Assembly (NCBI RefSeq): GCF_900638685.1
Contig: NZ_LR134533.1
Location: 1,674,001-1,738,000, forward strand
DNA length: 64,000 bases
Reading direction: 5' to 3'
From: Neisseria weaveri
GTDB taxonomy: Bacteria > Pseudomonadota > Gammaproteobacteria > Burkholderiales > Neisseriaceae
Positions 37,320 through 47,408 of the stretch are shown piece by piece (positions within the stretch are counted from its first letter, which is position 1; every line of letters begins with the position of its first letter). A program made the position numbers and the translations under genes. The notes under the pieces were generated by a model. The model had not been told where the DNA came from. It made no database searches and saw only the letters and a program-made list of their open reading frames with translations.

Positions 37320-38726
37320 TTATACGGTTTGTGAATATTTTGTAGCGGTTTCTTTGTGCCGTAGATGATAGTCGAAAACCATGGCGATATTGCGGATCAG
37401 GAAACGGCCTTTGGCACTGACCTGCAGGCTGTGGTTTTCCAGTGACAGCAGACCTAATTCTGCCAGCAGTTCCAAGTCTTTGAGCTCTTCGGCGAAATAA
37501 TGTTGGAAACCGATGGAAAACAGTTCTTCGTATGTGCGGAAATCCAAAGCGAAACGGCACATCAGGTCTTGGATAATGTTGCGTCTGAGCAGGTCGTCTT
37601 GGTTGAGCGTATAGCCGCGCAGAATCGGCAGATGTCCTGCATCCAGGGCAGCGTAATAGGCTTCGATGTTTTTTTCGTTTTGAGCGTATGTATTGCCTAT
37701 TTTGCCGATGCTGGAGACGCCGATGGCAACCAAGTCGCAGTCGGCATAGGTGGAGTAGCCTTGAAAGTTGCGTTGCAGCCTGCCTTCGTTTAATGCGGTG
37801 GCAAGTTCGTCGTCGGGTTTGGCAAAGTGGTCCATGCCGATGAAAATATAGCCGTTTTCAGTTAGATAGTTGACTGCATATTGCAGCATATCCAATTTTT
37901 CTTCGCTGCCGGGTACGGCTTCGGTATCGATACGCCGCTGCGGCTTGAACAGGTGCGGCAGGTGTGCGTAATGATAGAGTGCGAGACGGTCGGGGTTGAG
38001 GGATAAAACGGTATCCAGCGTGTTTTTGATGCTGTTTGTGTTTTGGTGCGGCAGGCCGTAGATGAGATCGACGCTGACCGATTTGAATCCGGCTTCGCGG
38101 GCGGCTTCGATAACGGTGCGGGTTTCTTCCAGGCTTTGAATGCGGTTGACGGCCTGCTGCACTTTGGGATCGAAATCCTGTATGCCGACGCTCATGCGGT
38201 TGAAACCGAGTTTGCCTAAGTGTAAAACGGTTTCTCTGCTGACTTTGCGGGGATCGATTTCAATGGAGTATTCGCCGGTGGGCATAAGCTCGAAATGCTT
38301 GCGTATCATAGAGAATACGCGTTCGAGTTGCTCGTCGTTTAAAAAGGTGGGCGTGCCGCCGCCGAAGTGCAGCTGTGCCAGTTTGGGCCGGCCGTGCAAG
38401 TGTTTTGCCAGAAGCGCGGTCTCTTTTTCCAGATATTCGATATAGGCATCGGCGCGGCCGGTGTCTTTGGTGATGATTTTGTTGCAGCCGCAGTAATAGC
38501 AGATGGTGTTGCAGAAGGGAATATGGATATAAAGCGAGACCGGTTTGTTGAGTGCACCCGAACGGCGTTGTTCCAAGGCGTTGATGTATTCGGATTCGGT
38601 AAAGCCGCTGTGGAAACGGTCGGCAGTCGGGTAGGAGGTGTAGCGCGGACCGTTGGCCGGAAGCGAGGCGATCAGCAGACGGTCGAACTCCGGTTGGGGG
38701 GCGGGATGCAGCAGGATGGGTTTCAT
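37320..38726 (-). CDS. hemN: Oxygen-independent coproporphyrinogen III oxidase
   Basis: HemN is a radical-SAM enzyme that decarboxylates coproporphyrinogen III without oxygen in heme synthesis. YIHIPFCNTICYYCGCNK carries the CxxxCxxC iron-sulfur motif, and LHFGGGTPTFL follows. 468 residues matches true HemN rather than the shorter HemW. It is divergent from fnr, with a perfect FNR box between, which suits anaerobic induction. Confidence 0.96.
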   Translation of the reverse strand: MKPILLHPAPQPEFDRLLIASLPANGPRYTSYPTADRFHSGFTESEYINALEQRRSGALNKPVSLYIHIPFCNTICYYCGCNKIITKDTGRADAYIEYLEKETALLAKHLHGRPKLAQLHFGGGTPTFLNDEQLERVFSMIRKHFELMPTGEYSIEIDPRKVSRETVLHLGKLGFNRMSVGIQDFDPKVQQAVNRIQSLEETRTVIEAAREAGFKSVSVDLIYGLPHQNTNSIKNTLDTVLSLNPDRLALYHYAHLPHLFKPQRRIDTEAVPGSEEKLDMLQYAVNYLTENGYIFIGMDHFAKPDDELATALNEGRLQRNFQGYSTYADCDLVAIGVSSIGKIGNTYAQNEKNIEAYYAALDAGHLPILRGYTLNQDDLLRRNIIQDLMCRFALDFRTYEELFSIGFQHYFAEELKDLELLAELGLLSLENHSLQVSAKGRFLIRNIAMVFDYHLRHKETATKYSQTV

Positions 38727-38802
38727 GGTATTCGGAAGCAGGTATTGGATTAGTCAAAGTTTGCTGAGTTTGATAGAATGCCTTTATTGTTACAAGCATG
38801 TT

Positions 38803-38816
38803 TTGATATGAATCAA
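38803..38816. promoter_or_regulatory. FNR box between hemN and fnr
   Basis: TTGATATGAATCAA is a perfect match to TTGAT-N4-ATCAA. Its centre lies 83 bp before the hemN start and 50 bp before the fnr start, so one site could control both divergent genes. Confidence 0.8.
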
Positions 38817-38859
38817 TGCGGATTCATTCAGATAGAAATAATAAAAAAGGTTGCTGTTT

Positions 38860-39588
38860 ATGGCTGAGCCGAAAAATCAGTTGAAAGCATTATGCTCCAC
38901 GTGTTCTTTGAAAGAATTGTGTTTGCCCGTCGGATTGCGCCCGATGGAGTTTGAGCAATTGGATGCCGTTATCCGTCAGAGCCGGCGTTTGAAAAAAGGC
39001 GAATATCTCTTTAGGGCGGGAGAAGTGTTTACTTCTCTGTTTGCCATTCGAACCGGTTTTTTTAAGACGACGGTTGCCAGCCAAGACGGCCGCGATCAGG
39101 TAACCGGATTTTTTATGTCCGGAGAATTGGTCGGTATGGACGGTATTTGTTCGCATGTCCACAGCTGCGATGCGGTTGCTTTGGAAGACAGTGAGGTTTG
39201 CGAGCTGCTGTTTGCGCATATGGAAGAGTTGGGTAGACAGATTCCGAGTCTGCAAACGCATTTTTTCCGCTTGATGAGCCGCGAAATCGTGCGTGACCAA
39301 GGTGTGATGTTGCTGTTGGGTAATATGCGTGCCGAAGAGCGTTTGGCTGCATTTTTGTTGAATTTGTCGAACCGTCTGTATTCGCGCGGTTTTGCGGCGA
39401 ATGATTTTATTTTGCGGATGTCGCGCGAAGAAATCGGCAGTTATCTCGGTTTGAAGTTGGAAACGGTTAGCCGGACTTTGTCTAAATTTCATCAGGAAGG
39501 CTGGATTTCGGTTGAACACAAGCATATCCGTATTTTAGATGCGCAAGTGTTGAAGAAAATGGTGTCGGGCTGTTCGAATGCTGTTTGA
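38860..39588 (+). CDS. fnr: FNR-type anaerobic regulator
   Basis: FNR senses oxygen with an iron-sulfur cluster and activates genes for anaerobic respiration. The N-terminal cysteines C12, C15 and C21 (LCSTCSLKELC) and a later Cys in DSEVCELL are the expected ligands. The recognition helix EEIGSYLGLKLETVSRTLSKF keeps the E-xx-SR pattern that reads TTGAT. ATG 38860 gives 242 residues; a TTG three codons upstream is less likely. Confidence 0.94.
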   Translation: MAEPKNQLKALCSTCSLKELCLPVGLRPMEFEQLDAVIRQSRRLKKGEYLFRAGEVFTSLFAIRTGFFKTTVASQDGRDQVTGFFMSGELVGMDGICSHVHSCDAVALEDSEVCELLFAHMEELGRQIPSLQTHFFRLMSREIVRDQGVMLLLGNMRAEERLAAFLLNLSNRLYSRGFAANDFILRMSREEIGSYLGLKLETVSRTLSKFHQEGWISVEHKHIRILDAQVLKKMVSGCSNAV

Positions 39589-39638
39589 TTACTGTTTGAT
39601 TGTGATTTGACTTCACTGTAATTTGTATTTTTATCATG

Positions 39639-39673
39639 ATTGAGGCCGTCTGAAATTTTCAGACGGCCTCAAT
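39639..39673. terminator. DUS-pair terminator between fnr and eda
   Basis: A 17-bp perfect stem (39639-39655/39657-39673) separates convergent fnr and eda. Confidence 0.8.
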
Positions 39674-39736
39674 GGTTTTATTTGCGTATGAAATACGGAT
39701 GATGTTTATCGGAAGGATATTCCGCGAAATGATTCA

Positions 39737-40375
39737 TCAGACAGGGGAAACGGAACGGCCCAATGCGGCGGCTTCGGCAGCCAGCCGGGTAATGGTGTGC
39801 CAGTCGCATTTGGCAACGGCTTCTTTCGGCGTCAGCCATGAACCGCCTACGCATAATACATTGGGTAAATTCAGATATTCCGCTGCCGAAGCCGGGGTAA
39901 TGCCGCCGGTGGGGCAGAATTTGGCTTGAGGGAACGGGCCGTACAGTGCTTTGAGCATTTGGATACCGCCTACGACTTCTGCAGGAAACAGTTTTAAGGT
40001 GTCGATGCCGTATTCCAACGCGAGCATTAATTCGCCCGGTGTGGCAATGCCGGGAATCAGGGGGATACTGCTTGTTGAGGCCGTCTGAATAAATTGCTGA
40101 TGTATGCCCGGGCTGATGGCAAAAGCTGCGCCGGCATCTTCTACGGCTTTGAGCTGTTCGGCGTTAATCACGGTGCCGGCACCGACAACGGCCTCGGGCA
40201 GTTCGCGTTTGATTTGTCGGATGGCTTCCAGGCCGAACGGGGTGCGAAGGGTGATTTCCAATGTGCGGATGCCGCCTGCAACCAAGGCGGCGGCAAGGTC
40301 GACGGCGGTGTCGGGATTGTCGATGGCGATTACGGGAATCACGGGGCTGGTGGTCAGAATGTCTTGAGCGTTCAT
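39737..40375 (-). CDS. eda: KDPG/KHG aldolase
   Basis: Eda splits 2-keto-3-deoxy-6-phosphogluconate into pyruvate and glyceraldehyde 3-phosphate, the last Entner-Doudoroff step. The catalytic Glu in TLEITLRTP and the Schiff-base Lys in DTLKLFPAE are present; 212 residues. ATG 40375 follows GGAG. A DUS lies in frame at 40078-40089. It is probably transcribed with edd across an 83-base gap. Confidence 0.95.
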   Translation of the reverse strand: MNAQDILTTSPVIPVIAIDNPDTAVDLAAALVAGGIRTLEITLRTPFGLEAIRQIKRELPEAVVGAGTVINAEQLKAVEDAGAAFAISPGIHQQFIQTASTSSIPLIPGIATPGELMLALEYGIDTLKLFPAEVVGGIQMLKALYGPFPQAKFCPTGGITPASAAEYLNLPNVLCVGGSWLTPKEAVAKCDWHTITRLAAEAAALGRSVSPV

Positions 40376-40458
40376 AAAAATCTCCGTCGGCACGGCTGTT
40401 TGACTGGCAAACAGCCGTGATAATTGTGTCGGGTGCGGGAGGCCGTCTGAAAATTTGG

Positions 40459-42291
40459 TTAGGCGAAATCGCCGCCGAAACTCATGGCACCGGTTTCTGC
40501 GCTGCTGGTTTGGTTGCGGAAAGCGGCAAATAATTCTCGTCCGAGTCCGTGATGGTTGCGGCGTAAATCTGGCTGAGGAATGGTGCGTTGTCGCCACTCG
40601 TGTTCATCAATCAGTACATTGAGTTCACCGGTTTCGGAGTTGAAACGGATTAAATCGCCTGTTTGTATTTTACCGATATTGCCGCCCAGCAGGGCTTCGG
40701 GCGACATATGGATGGCGGCCGGAATTTTGCCTGACGCGCCCGACATGCGGCCGTCTGTAATTAAAGCGACTTTAAAGCCTTTGTCTTGAAGAATGCCTAA
40801 CGGTGGCGTGAGTTTGTGCAATTCCGGCATGCCGTTGGCACGCGGGCCTTGAAAGCGTACAACGGCGATAAAGTCGCGTTCCAGTTCTCCACGCTCGAAT
40901 GCCGCCAATACTTCTTTTTGATCCTCGAAGACGATGGCGGGCGCTTCGATAATGCGGTTGCCTTCGCGTACGGCGGAAACTTTGATAATGCCGCGTCCGA
41001 TATTGCCTTTCATCAGACACAAGCCGCCGTCTTTGGAAAACGGGCGTTCGATCGGCCGTAAAATATCTTCGTCTGCGCTGGCGGAAACGGCATCATGCCA
41101 TTCGAGTTTGCCGTTTAGCAAAAACGGTTCTTGCGTATAAGCCTGCATACCGTGTCCCATGACGGTATCGACATCATCATGGAGCAGGCCGGAGCGGCGC
41201 AGTTCGCGGATAACGAAAGGCAGGCCGCCTGTGGCGGCAAAGTGGTTGATGTCGGCTTGGCCGTTGGGGTAAACGCGGATTAATAGCGGAATAACTTTGG
41301 ATAATTCGTCGAAATCGTCCCAATTGATTAAAATGCCTGCCGCTTTGGCCATAGCGATAATGTGCATGGTGTGGTTGGTCGAGCCGCCGGTTGCCATCAG
41401 GCCGATAATGGCATTGACGAAGGATTTTTCGCTCAACATTTCGCCTATCGGTTTAATGCTGCGGTTTTGAATACTTTGCACCAAATGGGCGGCGGCATAG
41501 CGGGTGAGTGCTTCCCTAATCGGTGTTTCGGGATTGTGGAATGCCGCTGCCGGAAGGTGCAGCCCCATAAATTCCATGATCATTTGGTTGGAGTTGGCCG
41601 TTCCGTAAAACGTGCAGGTGCCCGGGCTGTGGTAGGAAGCCATTTCGCTGGCGAGCAGTTCGTCGCGGCCGACTTTCCCTTCGGCAAACTTCTGGCGCGT
41701 ACGCGCTTTTTCTTTGTTGCCGATACCGCTGGTCATCGGGCCGGCCGGAACGAATATGCCGGGCAGGTGGCCGCAGCTCAGAGCGCCGATAAGCAGGCCG
41801 GGAACGATTTTGTCGCACACGCCGAAAAACATTGCGCCGTCAAACATTTGATGAGAAAGCCCGATGGCCGTGCTCATGGCAATTACGTCGCGCGAAAACA
41901 AAGACAGTTCCATGCCTTCATAGCCTTGCGTAATGCCGTCGCACATGGCGGGCGTACCGCCGGCAACCTGTGCGGTTGCGCCGTGTTTGCCAACTTCGTC
42001 TTTAATCCAAGCGGGAAATGCGGCAAAAGGCTGGTGTGCGGAAACCATATCGTTATAAGCACTGATCATGCCGAGATTGGGCGTGTGTTCCCGCAGCATT
42101 TCGATTTTGACGGTTTTGGGCATGGCGGCGTAGCCGTGCGCCAAATTGGAGCAGCCCAAACGGTTGCGTTCGGGGCGGTTTTGCCGCATGGCGCGGATGC
42201 GGTTGAGATAAGCTTCGCGGGTTAACCGGCTACGCTCGATAATGCGCTCGGTAACGGCGGCAACAGTCGGGTTCAGCGTTTGTGTACTCAT
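40459..42291 (-). CDS. edd: 6-phosphogluconate dehydratase
   Basis: Edd converts 6-phosphogluconate to KDPG. The 610-residue IlvD/Edd-family protein has the cluster region GGTPAMCDGITQGYEGME and the conserved LITDGRMSGASGKIPAAIH. It starts divergently from zwf; a HexR-like box lies 85 bp upstream. Confidence 0.96.
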   Translation of the reverse strand: MSTQTLNPTVAAVTERIIERSRLTREAYLNRIRAMRQNRPERNRLGCSNLAHGYAAMPKTVKIEMLREHTPNLGMISAYNDMVSAHQPFAAFPAWIKDEVGKHGATAQVAGGTPAMCDGITQGYEGMELSLFSRDVIAMSTAIGLSHQMFDGAMFFGVCDKIVPGLLIGALSCGHLPGIFVPAGPMTSGIGNKEKARTRQKFAEGKVGRDELLASEMASYHSPGTCTFYGTANSNQMIMEFMGLHLPAAAFHNPETPIREALTRYAAAHLVQSIQNRSIKPIGEMLSEKSFVNAIIGLMATGGSTNHTMHIIAMAKAAGILINWDDFDELSKVIPLLIRVYPNGQADINHFAATGGLPFVIRELRRSGLLHDDVDTVMGHGMQAYTQEPFLLNGKLEWHDAVSASADEDILRPIERPFSKDGGLCLMKGNIGRGIIKVSAVREGNRIIEAPAIVFEDQKEVLAAFERGELERDFIAVVRFQGPRANGMPELHKLTPPLGILQDKGFKVALITDGRMSGASGKIPAAIHMSPEALLGGNIGKIQTGDLIRFNSETGELNVLIDEHEWRQRTIPQPDLRRNHHGLGRELFAAFRNQTSSAETGAMSFGGDFA

Positions 42292-42706
42292 GATTTTTCA
42301 GCCTTCGGATTATTGTATGGCCGGGTGCTTGGCGGCAGACGGCCTGTTATCGTTGCATTTGATTATAGTATAAATTGTAATTTAGCTACATTTAAATTTG
42401 GTGAAGGCGTGTTATAGCGGATCAGTTTATTTTTTCAGACGGCCTATACGGATTATTTATGGGAATGAAGTCGGATTGGGGCTGCGGCATAGACAAAATA
42501 TGTAGTGCCGTGTAGGATTGCTACTGTATTGAAATTGCCGAACGCATAAGTTACAGCAATAACAGGTTTGGCTTCGTTGTACAGTCGGCCGGTTTGGCGG
42601 TTCGGCCGGAGTGGTGTCTATAAGGCCGTCTGAAAATTCGCCGCTTACTGCAATAAAATATTCAGAGATTTGTCAGGCAGAGAATCTGCTTGTGAAAGAT
42701 AAAATA
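42292..42706. other. Divergent edd-zwf control region
   Basis: The 415-base gap holds the HexR-like box, a minus-strand TATAAT at 42368-42363 for edd, single DUS copies near 42435 and 42623, and no convincing gene. A stretch at 42413-42428 resembles the left end of the small repeat described at 47409. Confidence 0.6.
42376..42390. promoter_or_regulatory. HexR-like operator
   Basis: TGTAATTTAGCTACA agrees with the HexR consensus TGTARTWWWAYTACA at 14 of 15 positions. It lies just upstream of, and would block, the edd -10 element. hexR itself is in the divergent operon. Confidence 0.65.
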
Positions 42707-44164
42707 ATGGCTACACAAACAAATTTTGATTTGGTGTTGTTCGGTGCGACCGGTGATCTGGCGATGCGCAAGCTGCTGCCCAGCCTGTATCAGGCGCATG
42801 CCGCCGGTCTGCTTCATCCGCAAGGGCGGATTTTGGGCGTGAGTCGGAGCAATCTGACCACTGAAGCTTTTTTACAGAAAGTCGAAGCCGATTCCAAAAT
42901 TCATATTACCCGGTATTTCAACGAAGAAACTTGGCAAACTTTTATAAGCCGTATCCATTATTTGTCGGTTGATGCAACCAAGCCGGAAACCTTTGCCCAT
43001 TTGGGCGATAAGTTGGCCGAGCGCCCCGAGACCGACAATGTGGTGATTTATCTGTCGACCGCGCCGAAATTTTTCATGCCGGTTTGCGAGAATTTGGCGA
43101 AATTGGGTTTGAACCATCCGAAAGTGCGTGTTGTTCTGGAAAAGCCGTTGGGTACGGATTTGCAGTCCTCTCAAGAAATCAATGATGCCGTGGGCAAGTT
43201 TTATCAGGAAAACCAGATTTACCGTATCGACCATTATCTGGGTAAAGAAGCACTGCAAAACCTATTGGTGCTGCGTTTCGGCAATGTGATGTTCGAGCCG
43301 CTGTGGAACAAGCGCTATGTTGACAGCGTTCAGCTGACGATTGCCGAAAAATTGGGTGTGGAAGAGCGCGGCGAGTTTTACGATATAACCGGTGCTTTGC
43401 GAGATATGGTGCAGAACCATTTGGTGCAGATGCTGTGCATGGTGGCAATGGATGCGCCGTCAAGCTTGGATGCCGATGCGGTTCGCGATGAAAAGCTGAA
43501 AGTATTGAAAGCGTTGAAGCCGTTTTCGGTGGAATCGGTTAGCAGCGAAGTGGTGCGGGCGCAATATTCGGCAACGGAAACGGAGCAAGGCTGCTGCAAC
43601 GGTTATCTGCAGGAGCGTAACGTTCCTGAAAGCAGCCGCACGGAAACTTATGTAGCGATTCGTGCCGAAATCGACAATGAACGCTGGCAAGGCGTGCCGT
43701 TTTATTTGCGTACCGGTAAACGCATGGCGGATAAAGTGGCCGAAATTGTGCTGAATTTCAAAGCATTGCCGAATCCTTTGTTTACGGAAGGCAGCCCGTC
43801 GGCGAACCGTTTGGTGATTGAAATCCAGCCGTTTGAAAGCATCCGTTTCCATACGCAGGTAAAAACGCCCGGTGCCGGCAGCAGGGTGGAAACGGCGGTG
43901 TTGGGTATGGATATGGCCAAAGAAGTGGCCGGCAGGCGGCAGGAGGCTTATGAACGTCTGCTGCTCGATGTGATTGAGGGGAATTTGGCTCTGTTCAACC
44001 GACGCGACGAGTTGGAGGCGGCTTGGGCGTGGGTAACGCCGATTATGGAAAATTGGCAGGCCGACAAAGCGCCGCTGCATTTATATCCGGCCGGATCGTG
44101 GGGGCCGGAAGCGGCGCGTGCATTGTTGGCACGTGACGGTAATGTTTGGCATGAAGAACAGTAA
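42707..44164 (+). CDS. zwf: Glucose-6-phosphate 1-dehydrogenase
   Basis: Zwf oxidises glucose 6-phosphate with NADP and opens the Entner-Doudoroff and pentose phosphate routes. VLFGATGDLAMRKLLPSLY is the coenzyme site and RIDHYLGKE the catalytic signature; 485 residues from ATG 42707. The open frame extends to 42611, but an AAAGA site precedes 42707 and homologues start there. A DUS-bearing gap of 166 bases separates it from pgl. Confidence 0.96.
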   Translation: MATQTNFDLVLFGATGDLAMRKLLPSLYQAHAAGLLHPQGRILGVSRSNLTTEAFLQKVEADSKIHITRYFNEETWQTFISRIHYLSVDATKPETFAHLGDKLAERPETDNVVIYLSTAPKFFMPVCENLAKLGLNHPKVRVVLEKPLGTDLQSSQEINDAVGKFYQENQIYRIDHYLGKEALQNLLVLRFGNVMFEPLWNKRYVDSVQLTIAEKLGVEERGEFYDITGALRDMVQNHLVQMLCMVAMDAPSSLDADAVRDEKLKVLKALKPFSVESVSSEVVRAQYSATETEQGCCNGYLQERNVPESSRTETYVAIRAEIDNERWQGVPFYLRTGKRMADKVAEIVLNFKALPNPLFTEGSPSANRLVIEIQPFESIRFHTQVKTPGAGSRVETAVLGMDMAKEVAGRRQEAYERLLLDVIEGNLALFNRRDELEAAWAWVTPIMENWQADKAPLHLYPAGSWGPEAARALLARDGNVWHEEQ

Positions 44165-44330
44165 GCCGTAAATTTTCAGACGGCCTGTTCTGCCGACAAA
44201 CCGTTTTCAGCATTATTTTTGCAGTGTGGTGTGTATGCTGTTTTATGTAATGAAGAAACGGTTTGCCGGTCAGCTTGTTCAAGCTTGAGGCCGTCTGAAA
44301 AATACGGCGGTACAAAATGAAGGAAAAAAT

Positions 44331-45029
44331 ATGGCTTATCAATGGTATAAGCACGCTGATTCGGCAATGTCGGCGGCAGCGTTGGCAGAGGCGGTGGCAG
44401 AATCGTTGAAGCAAGTTTTGGCAAACCGAAGCAAGGCGGTTTTGGCAGTTTCCGGCGGCCGTTCGCCGATTGCGTTTTTTGAAGCCTTGTCGCAAAAAGA
44501 TTTGGATTGGCAGCGTGTAGCCGTAACTTTGGTGGACGAGCGCATCGTACCGGTTGATCATGCAGACAGCAATACCGGCTTGGTTCGCCGTTATCTATTG
44601 CAAAATAAAGCGCAAGCGGCAACATGGCTGCCTGTGATAGAAGATGGAGCGCAAGGTGCGCATTTGCAGCCGGAAGCCGCGGTTCGGACGGCTTTGAAAC
44701 ACTATATCCAGCCTGATGTGCTGGTGTTGGGCATGGGCGCAGACGGCCATACCGCTTCGCTGTTTCCGCAAGCGCCGCAGTTGGAACAGGGCTTGGATTG
44801 CGGTTATGCCGAGCCTTTGCTGCATACCACGCCGGTTACCGCGCCGCACGAGCGTATTTCCATGACTTTGGCAGCCATTTCAGCCACGCCTTTCGTGTAT
44901 TTGGCGATTCAGGGCGAAGAAAAAAAAGCGGTATTTCAGCAAGCCGCACAAGCGGAGGATAAACAGTTTCCGATTAGTTATGTGTTGAATCACGGAAAGG
45001 TACAGTGTCATGTCCACTATGCAGACTGA
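44331..45029 (+). CDS. pgl: 6-phosphogluconolactonase
   Basis: Pgl hydrolyses 6-phosphogluconolactone. [25 protein letters not shown] and [14 protein letters not shown] define the DevB-type family; 232 residues. GAAGGA precedes the ATG. The last 20 bases overlap glk, which implies coupled translation. Confidence 0.95.
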   Translation: MAYQWYKHADSAMSAAALAEAVAESLKQVLANRSKAVLAVSGGRSPIAFFEALSQKDLDWQRVAVTLVDERIVPVDHADSNTGLVRRYLLQNKAQAATWLPVIEDGAQGAHLQPEAAVRTALKHYIQPDVLVLGMGADGHTASLFPQAPQLEQGLDCGYAEPLLHTTPVTAPHERISMTLAAISATPFVYLAIQGEEKKAVFQQAAQAEDKQFPISYVLNHGKVQCHVHYAD

Positions 45030-45999
45030 AATCACAGCTTGGCCGAGACTGGTGGCCGATATCGGCGGCACCAATGCGCGCTTTGCATTGGAAACCGCAC
45101 CGCAGCAGATCGAGCATATCGAAGTTTTGGCGTGTAACGATTACGATACGGTAGTCGATGCGGTTCGAGAATACCTTAATCGCGTCGGTAACCCCAAAAT
45201 CAGCCATGCCGCGATTGCGATTGCCAACCCGATTTTGGGCGACTGGGTGCAGATGACCAACCACCATTGGGCGTTTTCAATCGAAACCACACGCCAAGCC
45301 CTGCATTTGGAAACCTTGATATTGTTGAACGATTTTACCGCGCAGGCTTTGGCAATCAGCCGTATTGCCGATGAAGATTTGGTTCAAATCGGCGGAACGA
45401 AGTCTGTGCCCAACGGCCCGAAAGCCGTTATCGGTCCGGGTACGGGTTTGGGGGTCAGCGGTTTGATTCCGAGTAAGTCGGGCTGGATTCCGCTGGCGGG
45501 GGAAGGCGGCCATGTCAGCTTTTCTCCGTTTGACGATACGGAAATCATGATTTGGGAATATGCTAAAAAGAAATTCGGCCATGTGTCGGCCGAGCGTTTT
45601 TTGAGCGGTGCGGGGCTGACTTTGATTCATGAAGCGTTGGCGGCACGCGAAGGCGTGAAGCGCGAAAGAATGACGGCAGCGGAAATCAGCGAGCGAGCCT
45701 TAAGCGGCACGTCGCCGTTGAGCAGGCTGACTTTGGATATTTTCTGTGCCATGTTGGGTACGGTATCGTCCAATCTGGCTTTGACTTTGGGTGCCAGCGG
45801 CGGTGTGTACTTATGCGGCGGTATTATTCCGCGCTTTATCGAATATTTCAAAAATTCCCCGTTCCGCAACCGTTTTGAGAGTAAAGGCCGTTTTGATGCT
45901 TATCTGGCGGCCATTCCCGTGTATGTTGTACTGAGCCGTTACCCGGGTATTACAGGTGCCGCGGTTGCGCTGGAAAACCATTTGACCGAGCGCGCTTAA
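45010..45999 (+). CDS. glk: Glucokinase
   Basis: Glk phosphorylates glucose with [17 protein letters not shown] is the phosphate-binding loop, [12 protein letters not shown] holds the catalytic Asp, and [11 protein letters not shown] and LCGGIIPRF follow the E. coli-type family; 329 residues. ATG 45010 overlaps the pgl end; a second ATG is at 45019. With the GluP-type transporter it supplies glucose 6-phosphate to Zwf. Confidence 0.96.
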   Translation: MSTMQTEITAWPRLVADIGGTNARFALETAPQQIEHIEVLACNDYDTVVDAVREYLNRVGNPKISHAAIAIANPILGDWVQMTNHHWAFSIETTRQALHLETLILLNDFTAQALAISRIADEDLVQIGGTKSVPNGPKAVIGPGTGLGVSGLIPSKSGWIPLAGEGGHVSFSPFDDTEIMIWEYAKKKFGHVSAERFLSGAGLTLIHEALAAREGVKRERMTAAEISERALSGTSPLSRLTLDIFCAMLGTVSSNLALTLGASGGVYLCGGIIPRFIEYFKNSPFRNRFESKGRFDAYLAAIPVYVVLSRYPGITGAAVALENHLTERA

Positions 46000-46122
46000 C
46001 GCGTTTTACCGGTTGTTTGCCGAAGCAGGCGGCCGGCCGGTTGCAGTATCCGCCTGAACGCGATACGGTTCGGGCTGCTTCCCTCAAATCAGAGAAAATA
46101 TGGAGAAACCGTATCCGAAACA

Positions 46123-46149
46123 CAGACGGCCTGTTGCTGAGGCCGTCTG
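46123..46149. terminator. Inverted DUS between glk and hexR
   Basis: CAGACGGCCT and AGGCCGTCTG form a 10-bp stem with a 7-base loop. There is no T-run on the plus strand, so termination may be weak and hexR could be partly read from the upstream operon. Confidence 0.4.
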
Positions 46150-46296
46150 AAAAATAAGAGGGATACCGCAAATAACAGTCAAACTGTTTTCGCCGATTTA
46201 ATGATATGGATAAGGCGGAACGCGATAGGATTTGCGGTTAAAAACAGTGGTGATGTTTCGGAAAAGGTTCGGTAAGAACAAGATTAGGAATGGAAA

Positions 46297-47148
46297 ATGC
46301 TGAGTAAGATTAGCGAGTCTTTGAGCGAATTGTCCGGCGCCGAGCGTAAGGTTGCCGAATGTGCATTGGCCGAGCCGAAATGGTTTGTGCATGCCGCCGT
46401 GGCGGAAATTGCCGAGCGTGCTTCGGTCAGCCAGCCGACAGTAATCCGCTTTTGCCGCAGCTTGGGATATAAGGGGTTGCCGGAGTTCAAACTGGCGTTG
46501 TCGGCCAGTATCGGTCATGAAGGCATGCCTTATGTGCATGAGGAGCTGAATGCCGACGACGATATGGCCAATGTAATGGAAAAGGTTTTGGGCAATACCG
46601 CCGCTTCGATTTTGGGTGCGCGCCGTTTTTTGAAAGAAACCGATTTGGAAAATGCCATTGCCATGCTGACACACGCACGGCGCATTGAATTTTACGGTGT
46701 CGGCAATTCGGGGATTGTGGCGCAGGACGCGCAGCATAAGTTTTTCCGGTTCGGTATGTCGACTGTGGCTTATGTCGATACCCATATTCAGCTGATGGCG
46801 GCATCGGTATTGAGCAATCAGGATGTGTTGGTGGTGATTTCCAATTCCGGCTCTTCTATCGAAGTTTTGGACGCGGTCAGCATTGCAAAGGAAAACGGTG
46901 CGTCTGTAATTGCGATTACACGATCCGATTCGCCTTTGGCACAGTTGGCCGATTGCGTGTTGAGCGTGGCTTCGCAAGAAAACAGCGAATTGTACACGCC
47001 GATGATTTCGCGTCTGCTGCAATTGGTGGTTATCGATATTTTGGCCATCGGCTTGGCTTTGCGTTTGGGCGAGATTGCCAGCCTGCAGCTGGAAAAAGGC
47101 AAGCGCAGCATACACAGCAAACATGTGGAGTATCAAAAGGAACAATAA
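46297..47148 (+). CDS. hexR: HexR, RpiR-family regulator of glucose catabolism
   Basis: The N-terminal RpiR helix-turn-helix (VAEIAERASVSQPTVIRFCR) is followed by a SIS domain (RIEFYGVGNSGIVAQDAQHK, VVISNSGSSIEVLDA) that binds a sugar phosphate. HexR of proteobacteria, including meningococcus, represses zwf, edd and related genes and releases DNA on binding KDPG. The neighbourhood makes this assignment strong. 283 residues. Confidence 0.93.
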   Translation: MLSKISESLSELSGAERKVAECALAEPKWFVHAAVAEIAERASVSQPTVIRFCRSLGYKGLPEFKLALSASIGHEGMPYVHEELNADDDMANVMEKVLGNTAASILGARRFLKETDLENAIAMLTHARRIEFYGVGNSGIVAQDAQHKFFRFGMSTVAYVDTHIQLMAASVLSNQDVLVVISNSGSSIEVLDAVSIAKENGASVIAITRSDSPLAQLADCVLSVASQENSELYTPMISRLLQLVVIDILAIGLALRLGEIASLQLEKGKRSIHSKHVEYQKEQ

Positions 47149-47197
47149 GCTGTTGCGGGTTGGCTGGGTATGCTTCCGACACGCAGGCCGTTTCGAA

Positions 47198-47226
47198 CAG
47201 GCCGTCTGAAAATTTCAGACGGCCTG
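47198..47226. terminator. DUS-pair terminator after hexR
   Basis: A 14-bp inverted AG-DUS stem (47198-47211/47213-47226). Confidence 0.75.
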
Positions 47227-47408
47227 ACCTTGTTTATTGAAGTTATTGACTATAGGGAGGGTTGAAAAATAACAGTTGCATTAGTATCGGATATCAGTAA
47301 GATACGCTTTAAATTTTGATATATGGCAAATGAATTTAATTGGTTGCGGTTGCCGCCGGGTAAAAATCGGTTCGGTTTCCGATATCGGATTCATGCCATG
47401 CATTGGAT

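Noticed and set aside
41362-42225. 287-codon open frame antisense to edd
   Set aside because: It is a shadow of edd, with no binding site or recognisable domain.
46000-46296. Extra gene between glk and hexR
   Set aside because: The 297 bases have only short open frames, DUS copies and a weak hairpin.
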